Shown here: one piece after another, positions 1-8,084 of the stretch
How the letters are laid out: each line of letters starts with the position of its first letter
Numbering within the stretch: position 1 is the stretch's first letter
NCBI RefSeq assembly: GCF_036227265.1
Contig: NZ_CP109446.1
Span: 4,713,501 to 4,777,500, forward strand
Direction: 5' to 3'
Length of the DNA: 64,000 nucleotides
Origin: Streptomyces sp. NBC_01476
GTDB lineage: Bacteria > Actinomycetota > Actinomycetes > Streptomycetales > Streptomycetaceae
Translations under genes and position numbers: made by a program
Notes under the pieces: model-generated
What the model was told of the DNA's origin: nothing
Database searches by the model: none
What the model saw: only the letters and a program-made list of their open reading frames with translations

Positions 1-207
1 CCGTTCGCGTGCCGCCATGGGCACGGGCACCTGGTAGTGCAGCGGCACCGTGTGCCAGGGGGTGCAGAGCTCCTGCGGGATGCCGCTGATCAGCAGCATC
101 CGCAGCAGGGACGCGGCCGGATCCATGACATAGAGGGAGCCGCCGTAGGCGCCGGCCTCCCGAATGGCCTCGGTCAGCAGCCGGCTCGCGCGCCGACCAC
201 CTGACAT
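1..207 (-). CDS. GAF-domain protein, N-terminal fragment cut by window edge
   Basis: The minus-strand frame opens with ATG at 207 and stays open for 69 codons to the window edge. The translation (begins MSGGRRASRLLTEAIREAG, then YGGSLYVMDPA) looks like the start of a GAF-type sensor domain, as found at the N-terminus of Streptomyces PAS/GAF/SpoIIE phosphatases. GC-rich third positions support coding. There is only a weak ribosome site (TTGGTGG) before the ATG. The effector domain lies outside the window, so the full function cannot be stated. Confidence 0.6.
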   Translation of the reverse strand, partial: MSGGRRASRLLTEAIREAGAYGGSLYVMDPAASLLRMLLISGIPQELCTPWHTVPLHYQVPVPMAARER

Positions 208-430
208 TTGCCACCAAGAGGGCATAGACCGAGCGTAACCGCCCACAGCCCGCGGTGGCCCGTGATGGACGGAAAGTCTCGCGGTACGGGAGATCCGCCG
301 GCCGTCAGCACCGGGCGCGGCTGTGCCTCCTCCGTACGGGTGACGGACCAATCCGCCTGCCCGGCCGTGACGAAGCAGGTCGCGAAGTGCCCGCGGACAG
401 AGCGGGCGCGCTGTGGAGAGATGGGGCGTG

Positions 431-758
431 ATGGGCGCGGAGCGCATCGACACCCGGCTGCTGGCGGAACTCACCGAGCAGTCACAGGACCTGAACAGTG
501 ACGCCGTGCGGATCACCGCGCAGGCGCTGGGCGACTTCACCGAGGACGCGGGGCCGGAACGGCCGCGGCGCTGGTGGCGGCGCGGCGGGGCACTCGCCGG
601 GGCCGCCGGGCCCCCAGGGGACCGCCGTACAGGTGGTCAAGGGGGACGCCACCGCTGTTACCGTCGCCGCCATCGGGGAGGCGACGTCCGGCACGGGCAA
701 GGTGGACCCATGGACCAGCCCAGTTTCCTCACCGTCTTCCGCGGCACCGCCCGGGTGA
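431..758 (+). pseudogene. Possible decayed or frameshifted Tat-exported ferritin-like protein
   Basis: An ATG at 431 follows GGAGAG. The reading begins MGAERIDTRLLAELTEQSQD and runs into an arginine pair and RRGGALAGAA, which resembles the N-terminus plus Tat signal of actinobacterial ferritin-like proteins. Just after the hydrophobic stretch (about 610) coding character moves to another frame, which reads GTAVQVVKGDATAVTVAAIG and stops at 758. The first frame happens to stay open into the following membrane-protein gene. I read this as a deleted or frameshifted remnant. A sequencing indel or a genuine long fusion ORF starting at 413 are alternatives. Family assignment is from memory of the signal region only. 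Confidence 0.35.
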
Positions 759-1147
759 TCGCCGCGGCCGGCCTGGCCGTGGACGCGTATGTGCACGCCA
801 AACTCGCCTCGCAGTACGACGCGGTCACCGCCACCTGGAGCCAGGGCGACCTCTTCCGTGCCGAGGCCGGCCTCGCGTCGCTGGCCGCGCTCCTCGTCCT
901 GGTCTGGCGCCGGGCGTTCGTCGATGCCTTCGCCCTGCTCGTCGCCCTGGCCGGGCTCTTCGCGATCCTGCTCTACCGCTACGTCGACGTCGGCACGCTG
1001 GGCCCGCTGCCCAACATGTACGAGCCGGTCTGGTTCGCCGACAAGACGCGCACCGTGGTCTCCCAGGTGGTGGCCGCGGTCGCGACCGTCTTCCTGCTGC
1101 TCACCACGTGGGTGAGCCGTATCCACGCACGGCGGGCGCTGCGCTGA
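710..1147 (+). CDS. Small integral membrane protein of unknown function
   Basis: 145 residues from ATG 710, preceded by AAGGTGG. Four hydrophobic segments are visible: around residues 8-25 (GTARVIAAAGLAVDAYVH), 50-65 (LASLAALLVLVW), 70-85 (FALLVALAGLFAILLY) and 120-140 (VVAAVATVFLLLTTWV). The longest loop, between segments 3 and 4, carries GPLPNMYEPVWFADK. No catalytic motif is recognisable. It overlaps the end of the upstream degraded frame, suggesting it was once its translationally coupled partner. Confidence 0.65.
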   Translation: MDQPSFLTVFRGTARVIAAAGLAVDAYVHAKLASQYDAVTATWSQGDLFRAEAGLASLAALLVLVWRRAFVDAFALLVALAGLFAILLYRYVDVGTLGPLPNMYEPVWFADKTRTVVSQVVAAVATVFLLLTTWVSRIHARRALR

Positions 1148-1569
1148 ACAAGAGCCGCGCGGCGGCCGGGCCGGGCCGAGCCGGCCCGGCCTCCGATGAT
1201 GTCCAGATAGGGACGTGTCGCTTTTTGGACACAGAGTGACCGGAGGTGGCAAAAGCGCAGCTCGCGGGGGTAACCGCCGGGTGGCACACGCGCTTTCCGG
1301 CGGAAAAGCCGCTAGGCGCCGGACCGCGGCATCGGGTAATTATCTGAAGCGGCGAACTCGCGGTGGACATCTCCGCCCGGGAGCGCCGTGGCATCGCGAG
1401 ATGCCGCCGGTCGCGGCTCCCCCGAGTCGCCGCGTCCGGATCCGCAGATGGCAGCAACCGGCACGCTCGCCCGGTTTCCCGGGGGGGAGCCATCCGTCGG
1501 AAGGGTGGGGCCCGGCACGGCCCGCCGGTCCCCACCCACCCCCAGGCATCCTCAGCCCGCCGCCACGAC
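1148..1569. other. Gene-free spacer with small inverted repeats
   Basis: No convincing gene. Just after the membrane-protein stop there is a GC-only self-complementary tract (about 1160-1192) that could act as a terminator, and a GTGTC-N8-GACAC inverted repeat at about 1215-1232 whose loop contains TTTTT. A less GC-rich stretch around 1335-1350 (GGGTAATTATCTGAAG) is promoter-like, but no matching downstream gene on either strand is evident. Confidence 0.4.
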
Positions 1570-2574
1570 TCAGCGCCGTACCGCCCGGCTGAATTCGGGG
1601 TCCTGCGCGAGCTTGAGGCCCGCTTCGAAGCGGCTGGTCGCACCGAGCCGCTCCATGAGTTTGGTGACCGCGCGCTGGACCGTACGGCGGCTGACGCCCA
1701 TCTTCCGGGCGATCTGGTCGTCGCTCAGGCCGCCGGCCATCAGCCGGATGACGGTCCTTTCCTGCGGGGCGAGTTCGGTGTCGCCGGGGGAGGCCGCGGC
1801 CGGCGGCTCGTACGGGACCGCCCGCAGCCAGAGGTCCTCGAAGACCGCGATCTGCGCCTGGATGAGCGCCGAGCCGCGGACCACGACCACCAGGTGCGGG
1901 TCGCCGGGCACCGGCGGGTTGCCGCGGAAGGCGGCCACCTGGCCGTCGTAGATGATCATGTCGTAGGGGGCGTGGTCGATCAGCCGGACCGCGACGCCCA
2001 TCTCGGTCAGCTCCCGCAGATAGCGGTTGAACTGCGGGTTGGAGACGGCGGACTGCGGATAGACCGTCCGGTTGCGGACGCCCCGGCGGATCATCTCCTC
2101 GTCCTGGCGCGCCGAGGTGTGCAGCACGTCCATCGGGGCCACCGGGCCGGGGTGGATCGAGTCGGAGGTGTGGCGGACGGTGCTGTCGAGCTCGCGGAGC
2201 ACCCGGACCTTCTGCCGCCGGTCGCTGTAGTACTCCACCTCGACCAGGGACGCCTCGCGGGCGACGGCCGGGCGGTAGACGGTGAGCAGCGAGCCGGTGA
2301 GCTCCTGCAGGTCGGCCGCGGTGCGCACCTGCTCGGCGGCGGTGGCGCGGTAGGCGTCCATGGTCCGGGTGAGCGCGGTGTCGGGGTCGACCGGTTCGAG
2401 TACGCCGTCCTCGTGGCGGATCAGGCCGAGCCGGGTCAGCCGCTGCCGGCCGCGTTCGGTCTGCTCGCGGTCCAGGCCGGCGGCCTTGCCCAGTTCCGCC
2501 TCGGAGGTGGCCGCACCGCGGGCGCGGAGCGTTTGGTAGAGCACCAGTGCGGGTGTCTCGTCGTCGTCCTGCAT
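1570..2574 (-). CDS. TrmB/LuxR-type transcriptional regulator
   Basis: 334 residues; start ATG 2574 with GGAGGGG 7 nt upstream. The first about 70 residues form a winged-helix-like segment (ALVLYQTLRARGAATSEAE). The middle (about 130-250) resembles the phospholipase-D-like sensing domain found with TrmB helices (YPQSAVSNPQFNRYLRELTE, DHAPYDMIIYDGQVAAF). The C-terminus is a LuxR helix-turn-helix (LAPQERTVIRLMAGGLSDDQ, then IARKMGVSRRTVQRAVTKL). There is no receiver domain, so it is not a classical response regulator. The ligand and target genes are unknown. It stands alone on the minus strand, 41 bp after the TerB-like gene. Confidence 0.8.
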   Translation of the reverse strand: MQDDDETPALVLYQTLRARGAATSEAELGKAAGLDREQTERGRQRLTRLGLIRHEDGVLEPVDPDTALTRTMDAYRATAAEQVRTAADLQELTGSLLTVYRPAVAREASLVEVEYYSDRRQKVRVLRELDSTVRHTSDSIHPGPVAPMDVLHTSARQDEEMIRRGVRNRTVYPQSAVSNPQFNRYLRELTEMGVAVRLIDHAPYDMIIYDGQVAAFRGNPPVPGDPHLVVVVRGSALIQAQIAVFEDLWLRAVPYEPPAAASPGDTELAPQERTVIRLMAGGLSDDQIARKMGVSRRTVQRAVTKLMERLGATSRFEAGLKLAQDPEFSRAVRR

Positions 2575-2615
2575 CGGACGGCCCCTCCGGACAGCAACTC
2601 AGGGGTTCGAAGTGC

Positions 2616-3071
2616 TCAGAGGTCGAACTCCGCGGGGTCGAGGCCCACCGCGAAGCAGGCCTCGCGCACCACTGCCTGCTCGGACTTGTCGAAGACGCCG
2701 TCCGCGCCGCCGATGACGATACCGATCTGGATGACGGCCCGTGCCTCGGTGGGCTTCTTCTTCGCCTTGGCGATCTCCTGCAGGATCGCGACCTTGCCGA
2801 AGTCGAAGTCGGCGGTGAGCTTGCCGAGGTAGTCCTCGAAGCGGCGCTGCAGGTCGAGGGCCGGGAAGTTCTGCAGCACCTCGTTGGTGCCGATGAGGGT
2901 GGCGACGCGCTGCCGCTCGGCGGGGTCGACGGAGCCGTCGGCGGCGGCGACCAGCGCGCACATCGCCATGCTGGCGTCGCGGAAGGCGCCGCTCTTGAGG
3001 TCGTTCTTCTTGGCGTTGAGCTGGGTCTGCATGCTCTGGGTGGATTCCTTGAAACGGTCCCACAGGGCCAT
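2616..3071 (-). CDS. TerB-family tellurite-resistance-like protein
   Basis: 151 residues; ATG 3071 with GAGGAGAG upstream. The TerB fold is indicated by two acidic metal-binding-like loops, AADGSVDPAERQ (about 49-60) and GGADGVFDKSEQ (about 119-130), in an all-helical context. TerB proteins cluster with TerD-type calcium-binding proteins in stress and tellurite-response systems, and a TerD gene lies 1 kb away on the same strand. The biochemical role is not settled for the family. Length is typical. The N-terminus (MALWDRFKESTQSMQTQL) is a probable amphipathic helix. Confidence 0.85.
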   Translation of the reverse strand: MALWDRFKESTQSMQTQLNAKKNDLKSGAFRDASMAMCALVAAADGSVDPAERQRVATLIGTNEVLQNFPALDLQRRFEDYLGKLTADFDFGKVAILQEIAKAKKKPTEARAVIQIGIVIGGADGVFDKSEQAVVREACFAVGLDPAEFDL

Positions 3072-3271
3072 GGCTGGTCTCTCCTCGACGGGGTTCGTTC
3101 GTGCGCACTGAGAACTCTCCGGGAGCGTAAAGGAGTTCCCAAGCGCGCGTCCCCGCTGGCCCGTTCCACCACTCGTGTGGCGGGCTTCCGGGGCGATTGA
3201 CCGCGCTCGGCCCGCCCTCGGGGGCCGGAATGCCCTTTCGTCCGGCGAGTTCGCTCTCGGCGAACGCCGCA

Positions 3272-3343
3272 GGTCCGCGCCGGAAACGGGCCGGCGGCGG
3301 AGACGGGCCCGCGCCGGAGAGGGGTCCGCGCCGGAAACGGGCC
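3272..3343. repeat. Direct repeat of 21 bp (3272-3292 and 3323-3343)
   Basis: The 21-bp string beginning GGTCCGCGCCGG occurs exactly twice with a 51-bp period, and a degenerate middle copy (CCCGCGCCGGAGAGGG) sits between. It lies between the TerB gene and the next minus-strand gene, in about 290 bp without an ORF. No secondary function is apparent. Confidence 0.6.
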
Positions 3344-3361
3344 CCGCGGTCGGCCGGGGGC

Positions 3362-3850
3362 TCAGACCCGCGGGAAGCGGGCCAGCAGGTCCCAGACCGC
3401 CGGGTTGCCGTCCAGGCCCTCGTGCATGTCGGTGAGGTCGGCGGTCAGGTCGTGCAGGAAGTCCCGTGCCTCGCGGCGCAGTCCGCCGTACGGCAGCACC
3501 AGCGGCGCCTCGTCCGGCAGCCAGTCCGCGGTCACCTCCACATGCCCGAAGCGGCGGACGAACCGGAGCCGGTCGGTGGATTCGGTGAAGTCGAACTCCG
3601 CGTACTGCGGCCGGGCGGACCGGCTTCCTCGCGGGTCCCGGTCCAGCTCCTCCACCAGGTCGCACAGGGCCCACGCGAAATCCAGTACCGGCACCCATCC
3701 CCAGGCTGTGGACAGTTCCCGCTCGCCCTCCGCCAGATACACGTCCCCGCAGAACAGGTCGTGCCGTAGTGCCCGTACGTCCGCACGCCGGTAGTCCGTC
3801 TGCGGCGGATCGGGGAAACGTCGGGACAGGGCGTAGCCGAGGTCGATCAC
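3362..3850 (-). CDS. Conserved actinobacterial protein of unknown function
   Basis: 162 residues, no signal peptide or membrane span. Aromatic- and acid-rich sequence (AWGWVPVLDFAWALCDLVEE, QYAEFDFTESTDRLRFVRRF) suggests a small soluble beta-rich domain of the sort annotated as a Streptomyces domain of unknown function. There are no catalytic signatures. ATG 3850 is the first in-frame start; the upstream GC-rich spacer shows no clear ribosome site. Codon use is normal for the window, so it is probably expressed, but no role can be given. Confidence 0.6.
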   Translation of the reverse strand: MIDLGYALSRRFPDPPQTDYRRADVRALRHDLFCGDVYLAEGERELSTAWGWVPVLDFAWALCDLVEELDRDPRGSRSARPQYAEFDFTESTDRLRFVRRFGHVEVTADWLPDEAPLVLPYGGLRREARDFLHDLTADLTDMHEGLDGNPAVWDLLARFPRV

Positions 3851-3924
3851 GCAGGCGATGGTGTCAGACGCGAACGGCCCCCGTGCCCCGGGTGGACCGG
3901 GGGCGGGGGCCGGACGGAGTGCGG

Positions 3925-3984
3925 GCCGTGCGGGGCTGTACGGGGCTGTACGGGGCCGTGCGTAGCCGTGCGTGGCTGTGCGGG
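3925..3984. repeat. Degenerate 10-bp tandem repeat, about six copies
   Basis: Units of the form CGGGGCTGTA / CGTAGCCGTG follow one another without gaps in the spacer between the unknown gene and terD. The array is imperfect (copies differ at 1-4 positions). It looks like a slippage-prone microsatellite rather than a protein-binding array. Confidence 0.6.
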
Positions 3985-4048
3985 ACGGGCCGGCGCCGCG
4001 GTGGAGCCGGGCCCCGCTGAGCCGTGGCGGCCCCGGCTCAGCGGTGCG

Positions 4049-4624
4049 TCAGAGCGAGACGCCGAAGTCGGAGGCGATACCGACCAGACCGGAGGCGTAA
4101 CCCTGGCCGACCGCGCGGAACTTCCACTCGGCGCCGTTGCGGTACAGCTCGCCGAAGACCATGGCGGTCTCGACGGCGGCGTCCTCGCTCAGGTCGTAAC
4201 GGGCGATCTCGGTGCCGCCGGCCTGGTTGATGATGCGGATGTACGCGTTGCGGACCTGGCCGAAGTTCTGGCTGCGGGCCTCGGCGTCGTAGATGGAGAC
4301 CGGGAAGACGATCTTGTCGACGTCGGCCGGCAGGGCCGCGAGGTTGACGTTGATCTGCTCGTCGTCGCCCTCGCCCTCGCCGGTGCGGTTGTCACCGGTG
4401 TGGACGATGGTCTGGTCCGGGCTCTGCTTGTTGTTGAAGAACACGAAGTGGCCGTCGGAGTAGACCTTCCCGGTCGCGTTGACGGCGATGGCGCTCGCGT
4501 CGAGGTCGAAGTCCGTGCCGGTGGTCGTCCGGACGTCCCAGCCGAGACCGACCGTCACGGCCGTCAGACCGGGCGCCTCTTTGGTGAGTGAGACGTTGCC
4601 GCCCTTGGACAGGCTTACCGCCAT
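4049..4624 (-). CDS. TerD-family calcium-binding stress protein
   Basis: 191 residues, the standard length. It begins MAVSLSKGGNVSLTKEAPGL, the typical TerD start, with GWD and FDLDASA landmarks, and the conserved Ca2+-site region GDNRTGEGEGDDEQINVNL at about 77-95. Start ATG 4624 has AAGGGGA 5-6 nt upstream. TerD proteins bind calcium and act in tellurite/envelope stress and, in Streptomyces, affect differentiation. The TerB gene nearby supports a shared function. I would not call this a complete ter operon, since no TerC or TerA is visible. Confidence 0.93.
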   Translation of the reverse strand: MAVSLSKGGNVSLTKEAPGLTAVTVGLGWDVRTTTGTDFDLDASAIAVNATGKVYSDGHFVFFNNKQSPDQTIVHTGDNRTGEGEGDDEQINVNLAALPADVDKIVFPVSIYDAEARSQNFGQVRNAYIRIINQAGGTEIARYDLSEDAAVETAMVFGELYRNGAEWKFRAVGQGYASGLVGIASDFGVSL

Positions 4625-4793
4625 GGGAAGTCCCCTTTTGTGGTCGTAGGTGTTACGACGAAAGTACCGTCATCGGACAGAACGCGGACCGGGGAGCCCG
4701 CGGTTCCCTGAAGCTTCTTCTTCACCGGACGGAGTTTGCGCTCCGGGGCGAAATCCCCGTGACGCGGGAGCGCGGGCGCGGGATCATGGAGAC

Positions 4794-5225
4794 ATGTCCG
4801 GGCCTCTTGTCATCCGCGGTTCGGTCTCCGTGCCGGAGGCCGAGCTGGTCTGGCGTTTCTCCAGGTCCTCGGGGCCCGGTGGACAGCATGTGAACACCAG
4901 TGACAGTCAGGTGGAGTTGCGTTTCGACCTCGCGGCCACCGAGTCGCTGCCGCGGGTGTGGAAGGAGCGCGCGCTGGAGCGGCTGGCGGGCCGGCTGACC
5001 GGCGAGGGCGTGCTGACCGTCAGGGCGTCCGAGCACCGCTCCCAGTGGCGCAACCGCGAGGCCGCCGCCGCCCGCCTCACCGCGATCCTCGCGCAGGCCA
5101 CCGCACCGCCGCCGAAGGCCCGCCGCCCGACGAAGATCCCGCGCGGCATCAACGAGCGCCGGCTGCGGGTCAAGAAGCAGCGCGGCCAGACCAAGAAGGG
5201 CCGCAGCGGCGGCGATTGGGACTGA
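4794..5225 (+). CDS. arfB: ArfB-type peptidyl-tRNA hydrolase / release-factor-like protein
   Basis: 143 residues. It has the class-I release-factor catalytic loop SSGPGGQHVNTSDSQVEL (GGQ at about residues 29-31) directed at the ribosomal peptidyl-transferase centre, and lacks a codon-recognition domain. The C-terminal tail is basic (KIPRGINERRLRVKKQRGQT), as required for insertion in the empty mRNA channel of stalled ribosomes. These features define the YaeJ/ArfB ribosome-rescue family. ATG 4794 was chosen because the protein then starts at the family position (MSGPLVIRGSVSVPEAELVW); the longer in-frame extension back to 4650 is not family-like. Confidence 0.88.
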   Translation: MSGPLVIRGSVSVPEAELVWRFSRSSGPGGQHVNTSDSQVELRFDLAATESLPRVWKERALERLAGRLTGEGVLTVRASEHRSQWRNREAAAARLTAILAQATAPPPKARRPTKIPRGINERRLRVKKQRGQTKKGRSGGDWD

Positions 5226-5251
5226 CCGGGGGGCCTTTATCCGGGCCCGGG

Positions 5252-5271
5252 GGGCTCCTGCCCCGGAGCCC
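5252..5271. terminator. GC stem-loop between convergent genes
   Basis: GGGCTCC-N6-GGAGCCC lies between the convergent arfB and flavin reductase genes. There is no T-tract on either side. Nearby, GGCGCGGGGCCCTTCG is present twice (about 5283 and 5309). Position and symmetry suggest a bidirectional terminator, but this rests on position only. Confidence 0.4.
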
Positions 5272-5333
5272 GCGAGCCCCTGGCGCGGGGCCCTTCGCCC
5301 GGTCCGGTTCGGCGCGGGGCCCTTCGGCCCGGC

Positions 5334-5846
5334 TCAGCTCAGGTAGCGGTACCGGCCGCGGAAGTAGGTCAGCGGGCCGCCCTCGGCGCTCGGGGTGCGG
5401 GCGGTGAGCACCCGGCCGATCACCAGCGTGTGATCGCCGGCCACCACCCGCTGCTCGGTCTCGCACTCGAGTATCGCCAGCGCGCCGCCCAGGACCGGCG
5501 CGTCGGTCTGCTCGCCGCGGTAGTAGGCGACGTCCTCGAAGAGCAGCCGGTCGCTGATCCGGCCGCGCATCGCGAACCGGCCGGCGATGTGCCGCTGGCT
5601 CTCGCTGAGCACCGAGACGGCCCAGCGCGGCTGCCGCTCCAGCAGTTCGTCCATCCGGCACCCCACCCGTACGCTCGCCAGCACCAGCGGGGGCTCCAGG
5701 GACACCGACATGAACGCGGTGGCGGTCATGCCGACGTCCTCGCCGCGCGGCCCGTCGTCGGGGTCGTGCGCGGTGATGAGGACCACACCCGCGGCGAGGC
5801 GGGTCATGGCGGCGCGGAAGTCGTCGGTACTGACGGTCTGACCCAT
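5334..5846 (-). CDS. Flavin reductase-like domain protein
   Basis: 170 residues from ATG 5846 (MGQTVSTDDFRAAMTRLAAG). The FMN-binding split-barrel of the flavin:NAD(P)H reductase group is shown by GMTATAFMSVSLEPPLVL (about 39-56) and the region RWAVSVLSESQRHIAGRFA, with GGALAILECETE and GDHTLVIGRV near the end. Such proteins supply reduced flavin to two-component monooxygenases; no partner oxygenase is adjacent. A longer in-frame GTG start at 5894 is possible; neither start has a strong ribosome site. Confidence 0.85.
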   Translation of the reverse strand: MGQTVSTDDFRAAMTRLAAGVVLITAHDPDDGPRGEDVGMTATAFMSVSLEPPLVLASVRVGCRMDELLERQPRWAVSVLSESQRHIAGRFAMRGRISDRLLFEDVAYYRGEQTDAPVLGGALAILECETEQRVVAGDHTLVIGRVLTARTPSAEGGPLTYFRGRYRYLS

Positions 5847-6003
5847 GGTGGTTCCAGGATGCCGTCCAGGGGGAGTACGAAGCACGCTCACCACGTTACG
5901 GGTCGGTAGGGGACGGGGGCATCGGACTGTGGTCGCAGTTCCGGGAGGGGTCCGGTCCTAGGACCACGGCTCTACCGTGGGTACCCAACCGATTACGTGA
6001 TGA

Positions 6004-6019
6004 TGTGACTTGAGTCACA
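6004..6019. promoter_or_regulatory. Crp-type palindromic site upstream of cdgB
   Basis: TGTGACTTGAGTCACA is a perfect 7+7 bp palindrome with a 2-bp centre. It fits the classical TGTGA-N6-TCACA pattern and the GTG-N6-GNCAC pattern reported for the Streptomyces cAMP receptor protein. It lies about 200 bp upstream of the cdgB start in a non-coding region. Binding is inferred, not shown. Confidence 0.6.
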
Positions 6020-6034
6020 AGGGGCAGGAATTGT

Positions 6035-6047
6035 TGACCCTGTGTAC
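6035..6047. promoter_or_regulatory. BldD-box-like sequence upstream of cdgB
   Basis: TGACCCTGTGTAC fits the BldD pattern TNAC-NCWGN-GTNA at every specified position except the last A. BldD, the c-di-GMP-responsive repressor of development, is known to control diguanylate cyclase genes including cdgB in Streptomyces, so the location is meaningful. The single mismatch keeps this tentative. Confidence 0.5.
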
Positions 6048-6077
6048 CGAACGGACAGCTCGCTGTGATTCAGTGGC

Positions 6078-6106
6078 GGTGTAATTGGAAGAGTGTGAAT
6101 TACACC
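6078..6106. promoter_or_regulatory. AT-rich 9-bp inverted repeat, operator or hairpin, before cdgB
   Basis: GGTGTAATT-N11-AATTACACC is a perfect inverted repeat with arm centres 20 bp apart, about two helical turns. It is conspicuously AT-rich for this genome and sits about 110 bp upstream of the cdgB start. It could be an operator for a dimeric regulator or form a stem-loop in the mRNA leader. Confidence 0.55.
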
Positions 6107-6216
6107 TCGGTCGTGGCAGTTCGCGATCGGGAGGGGCGGGCGGGGGCCGGCCAGTGCTGAGACGGGGATCGGAACCGCACCACCAAGGAGTCGTCGTCGA
6201 AGGTGTGGAGAGAGGC

Positions 6217-7887
6217 ATGGACACCGAGTCGGAGCCGTACGTCCGCCTCGCGACCCTGCGTCAGCTGCATCAGGTCGTAGCGGACCTCAACACGGCACGC
6301 AGTCTCGCCGACACCCTGCAGGCGGTCGCCGACGGGATCGTCCGCGGGCTCGGTTACGAGCTGGCGGCCGTCAACCTGGTCCGGCCGGACGGCGACCTGG
6401 TGGTCGCCGCCTTCGCCGGCAGCGCGGCCGGCGAGGCGCTGCTGCTGGGCCGCGCGGGCTCCCGCACCTCCTGGGACCGCCGGCTGAACATGGGCGAGCG
6501 GTGGGGCACCCTGCGGTTCATACCGCACACCGAGGGCTGGGTGCTCATCGACGACGACGTACCCCAGTGGCACACCGAGGGGCCGCTGCCGCGGTTCGCC
6601 GACGAGTGGCACCCCGGGGACCGGCTCTACGCGCCGATGTACTCCTCGCAGACCGTCGGCAGCGAGCTGATCGGCGTGATCTCGGTGGACCGGCCGGCCA
6701 GCGGGCGGCACCCGGGCCCGTGGGGGTGCGAGGCGCTGCAGATGTACGCGTTCCAGGCCGGCATCGCGATCAGCAACGCCCGGCTGCGGGCGAACATGCA
6801 GCGGGCGCTGGTGCGGCTGGAACGCGAGCAGCAGGCGCTGCGGGCCAGCGAGGAGTCCTTCCGGCAGGCGTTCGAGTACGCGCCCAGCGGCATGGCGATC
6901 GCGGAGATGGGCGGGGACCAGCACGGGAAGCTGCTGCGGGCCAATGACGCGCTCTGCCGGCTGCTCGGGCGGTCGGCGTCCACCATGCGCCGGTACTCCT
7001 TCTCCGACCTGGTGCACCCCGAGGACGTCGGGCTGCTGCTGCGGACCTCGGCCGAGGGCGGGCGGGCCGAGCTGCGCCTCGCCCGGCGGGACGGCACCTA
7101 TGTGTGGGTGTCGCTGCGGAATTCGGTGGTCGCCGACACCGCGGACGGACCGCGCTTCCTGCTCACCCACGTCGAGGACATCGAGGAACGCAAGAGCCGT
7201 GAGCTGCAGTTGGCGCACCGGGCCAGCCATGACTCGCTGACCGGGCTGCCCAACAGCGCGGAGCTGCGGTCCCGGCTGTCGGCCCGGCTCTGTTCCCGGC
7301 CCCAGGACCGCGACGCCAACGAGACCTCGACGGTGCTCGCGGTCGGGGTCGACGGGATCGACGACTTCGCCTTCAGTTACGGCTACGGGCCGGACGAGCT
7401 GGCCGCGCCGCTGGGCACGCGGGACTCCCATACGCACACGGTGGCGCCGGACGAGACGGACGAGGAGGGCGCGGCCAAGGGGCTCGCGGTGCTCTTCTGC
7501 GACCTCGACGGCTTCAAGTCGATCAACGACCGGTTCGGCCACCACACCGGGGACGCGGTCCTCATCGAGGTGGCCAGGCGGCTGACCGCCGCCGTCCGCG
7601 ACGGTGACACCGTTGCCAGGCTCGGCGGCGACGAGTTCGTGGTCCTGGCCGACCACCTCTCCCCGGCCGACGCGGCCGACCTCGCGGTCCGGCTGCGCAA
7701 CGCGATCATCCCCCCGATCCGCGTCGACGGCCGCGGCGTCCGGGTCGGCGCGAGCTTCGGCATCGGCTGGGCCGGCTGCGGCATGACCGCGGAAGAGGTC
7801 CTGCACAGCGCCGACCAGCGCATGTACGTCGAAAAACGCAGCCGCTCCGCCACCTCCCCCCGCAACAACCACCGCCGCGCCGGCTGA
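6217..7887 (+). CDS. cdgB: Diguanylate cyclase CdgB (GAF-PAS-GGDEF)
   Basis: 556 residues. Start ATG 6217 has GGAGAGAGG just upstream; the open frame to 6085 is leader. It begins MDTESEPYVRLATLRQLHQV, matching my recollection of S. coelicolor CdgB (SCO4281). A GAF domain spans about 20-200, a PAS domain about 215-330 (SFRQAFEYAPSGMAIAEMGG ... RRDGTYVWVSL), and a GGDEF domain about 345-545. The active-site motif is intact (VARLGGDEFVVLA) with DLDGFKSINDRFGHHTGD before it, so it should make c-di-GMP from two GTP. A 40-residue acidic/Thr insertion (GTRDSHTHTVAPDETDEEG) interrupts the GGDEF N-terminal part. There is no EAL domain. C-di-GMP controls BldD and the vegetative-to-aerial transition. 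Confidence 0.93.
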   Translation: MDTESEPYVRLATLRQLHQVVADLNTARSLADTLQAVADGIVRGLGYELAAVNLVRPDGDLVVAAFAGSAAGEALLLGRAGSRTSWDRRLNMGERWGTLRFIPHTEGWVLIDDDVPQWHTEGPLPRFADEWHPGDRLYAPMYSSQTVGSELIGVISVDRPASGRHPGPWGCEALQMYAFQAGIAISNARLRANMQRALVRLEREQQALRASEESFRQAFEYAPSGMAIAEMGGDQHGKLLRANDALCRLLGRSASTMRRYSFSDLVHPEDVGLLLRTSAEGGRAELRLARRDGTYVWVSLRNSVVADTADGPRFLLTHVEDIEERKSRELQLAHRASHDSLTGLPNSAELRSRLSARLCSRPQDRDANETSTVLAVGVDGIDDFAFSYGYGPDELAAPLGTRDSHTHTVAPDETDEEGAAKGLAVLFCDLDGFKSINDRFGHHTGDAVLIEVARRLTAAVRDGDTVARLGGDEFVVLADHLSPADAADLAVRLRNAIIPPIRVDGRGVRVGASFGIGWAGCGMTAEEVLHSADQRMYVEKRSRSATSPRNNHRRAG

Positions 7888-8084
7888 CCCCTCCGGGGGC
7901 CCACCGGAACGCGTACCCCTGCGGCTCCTCCGACCCCTGCTTCCCCTCCGGCCGGACCGACTCGGCCGACTGAGCCGGCCGCGACGATCCTGCGGGAACC
8001 GCCCGCGCGCGCCCTGACCACCTGTCATATTCGTCGCTGACGGGCGGGCGTACGCGGGGCCCCGCCGGTGGGGGAGGGGTTCGG

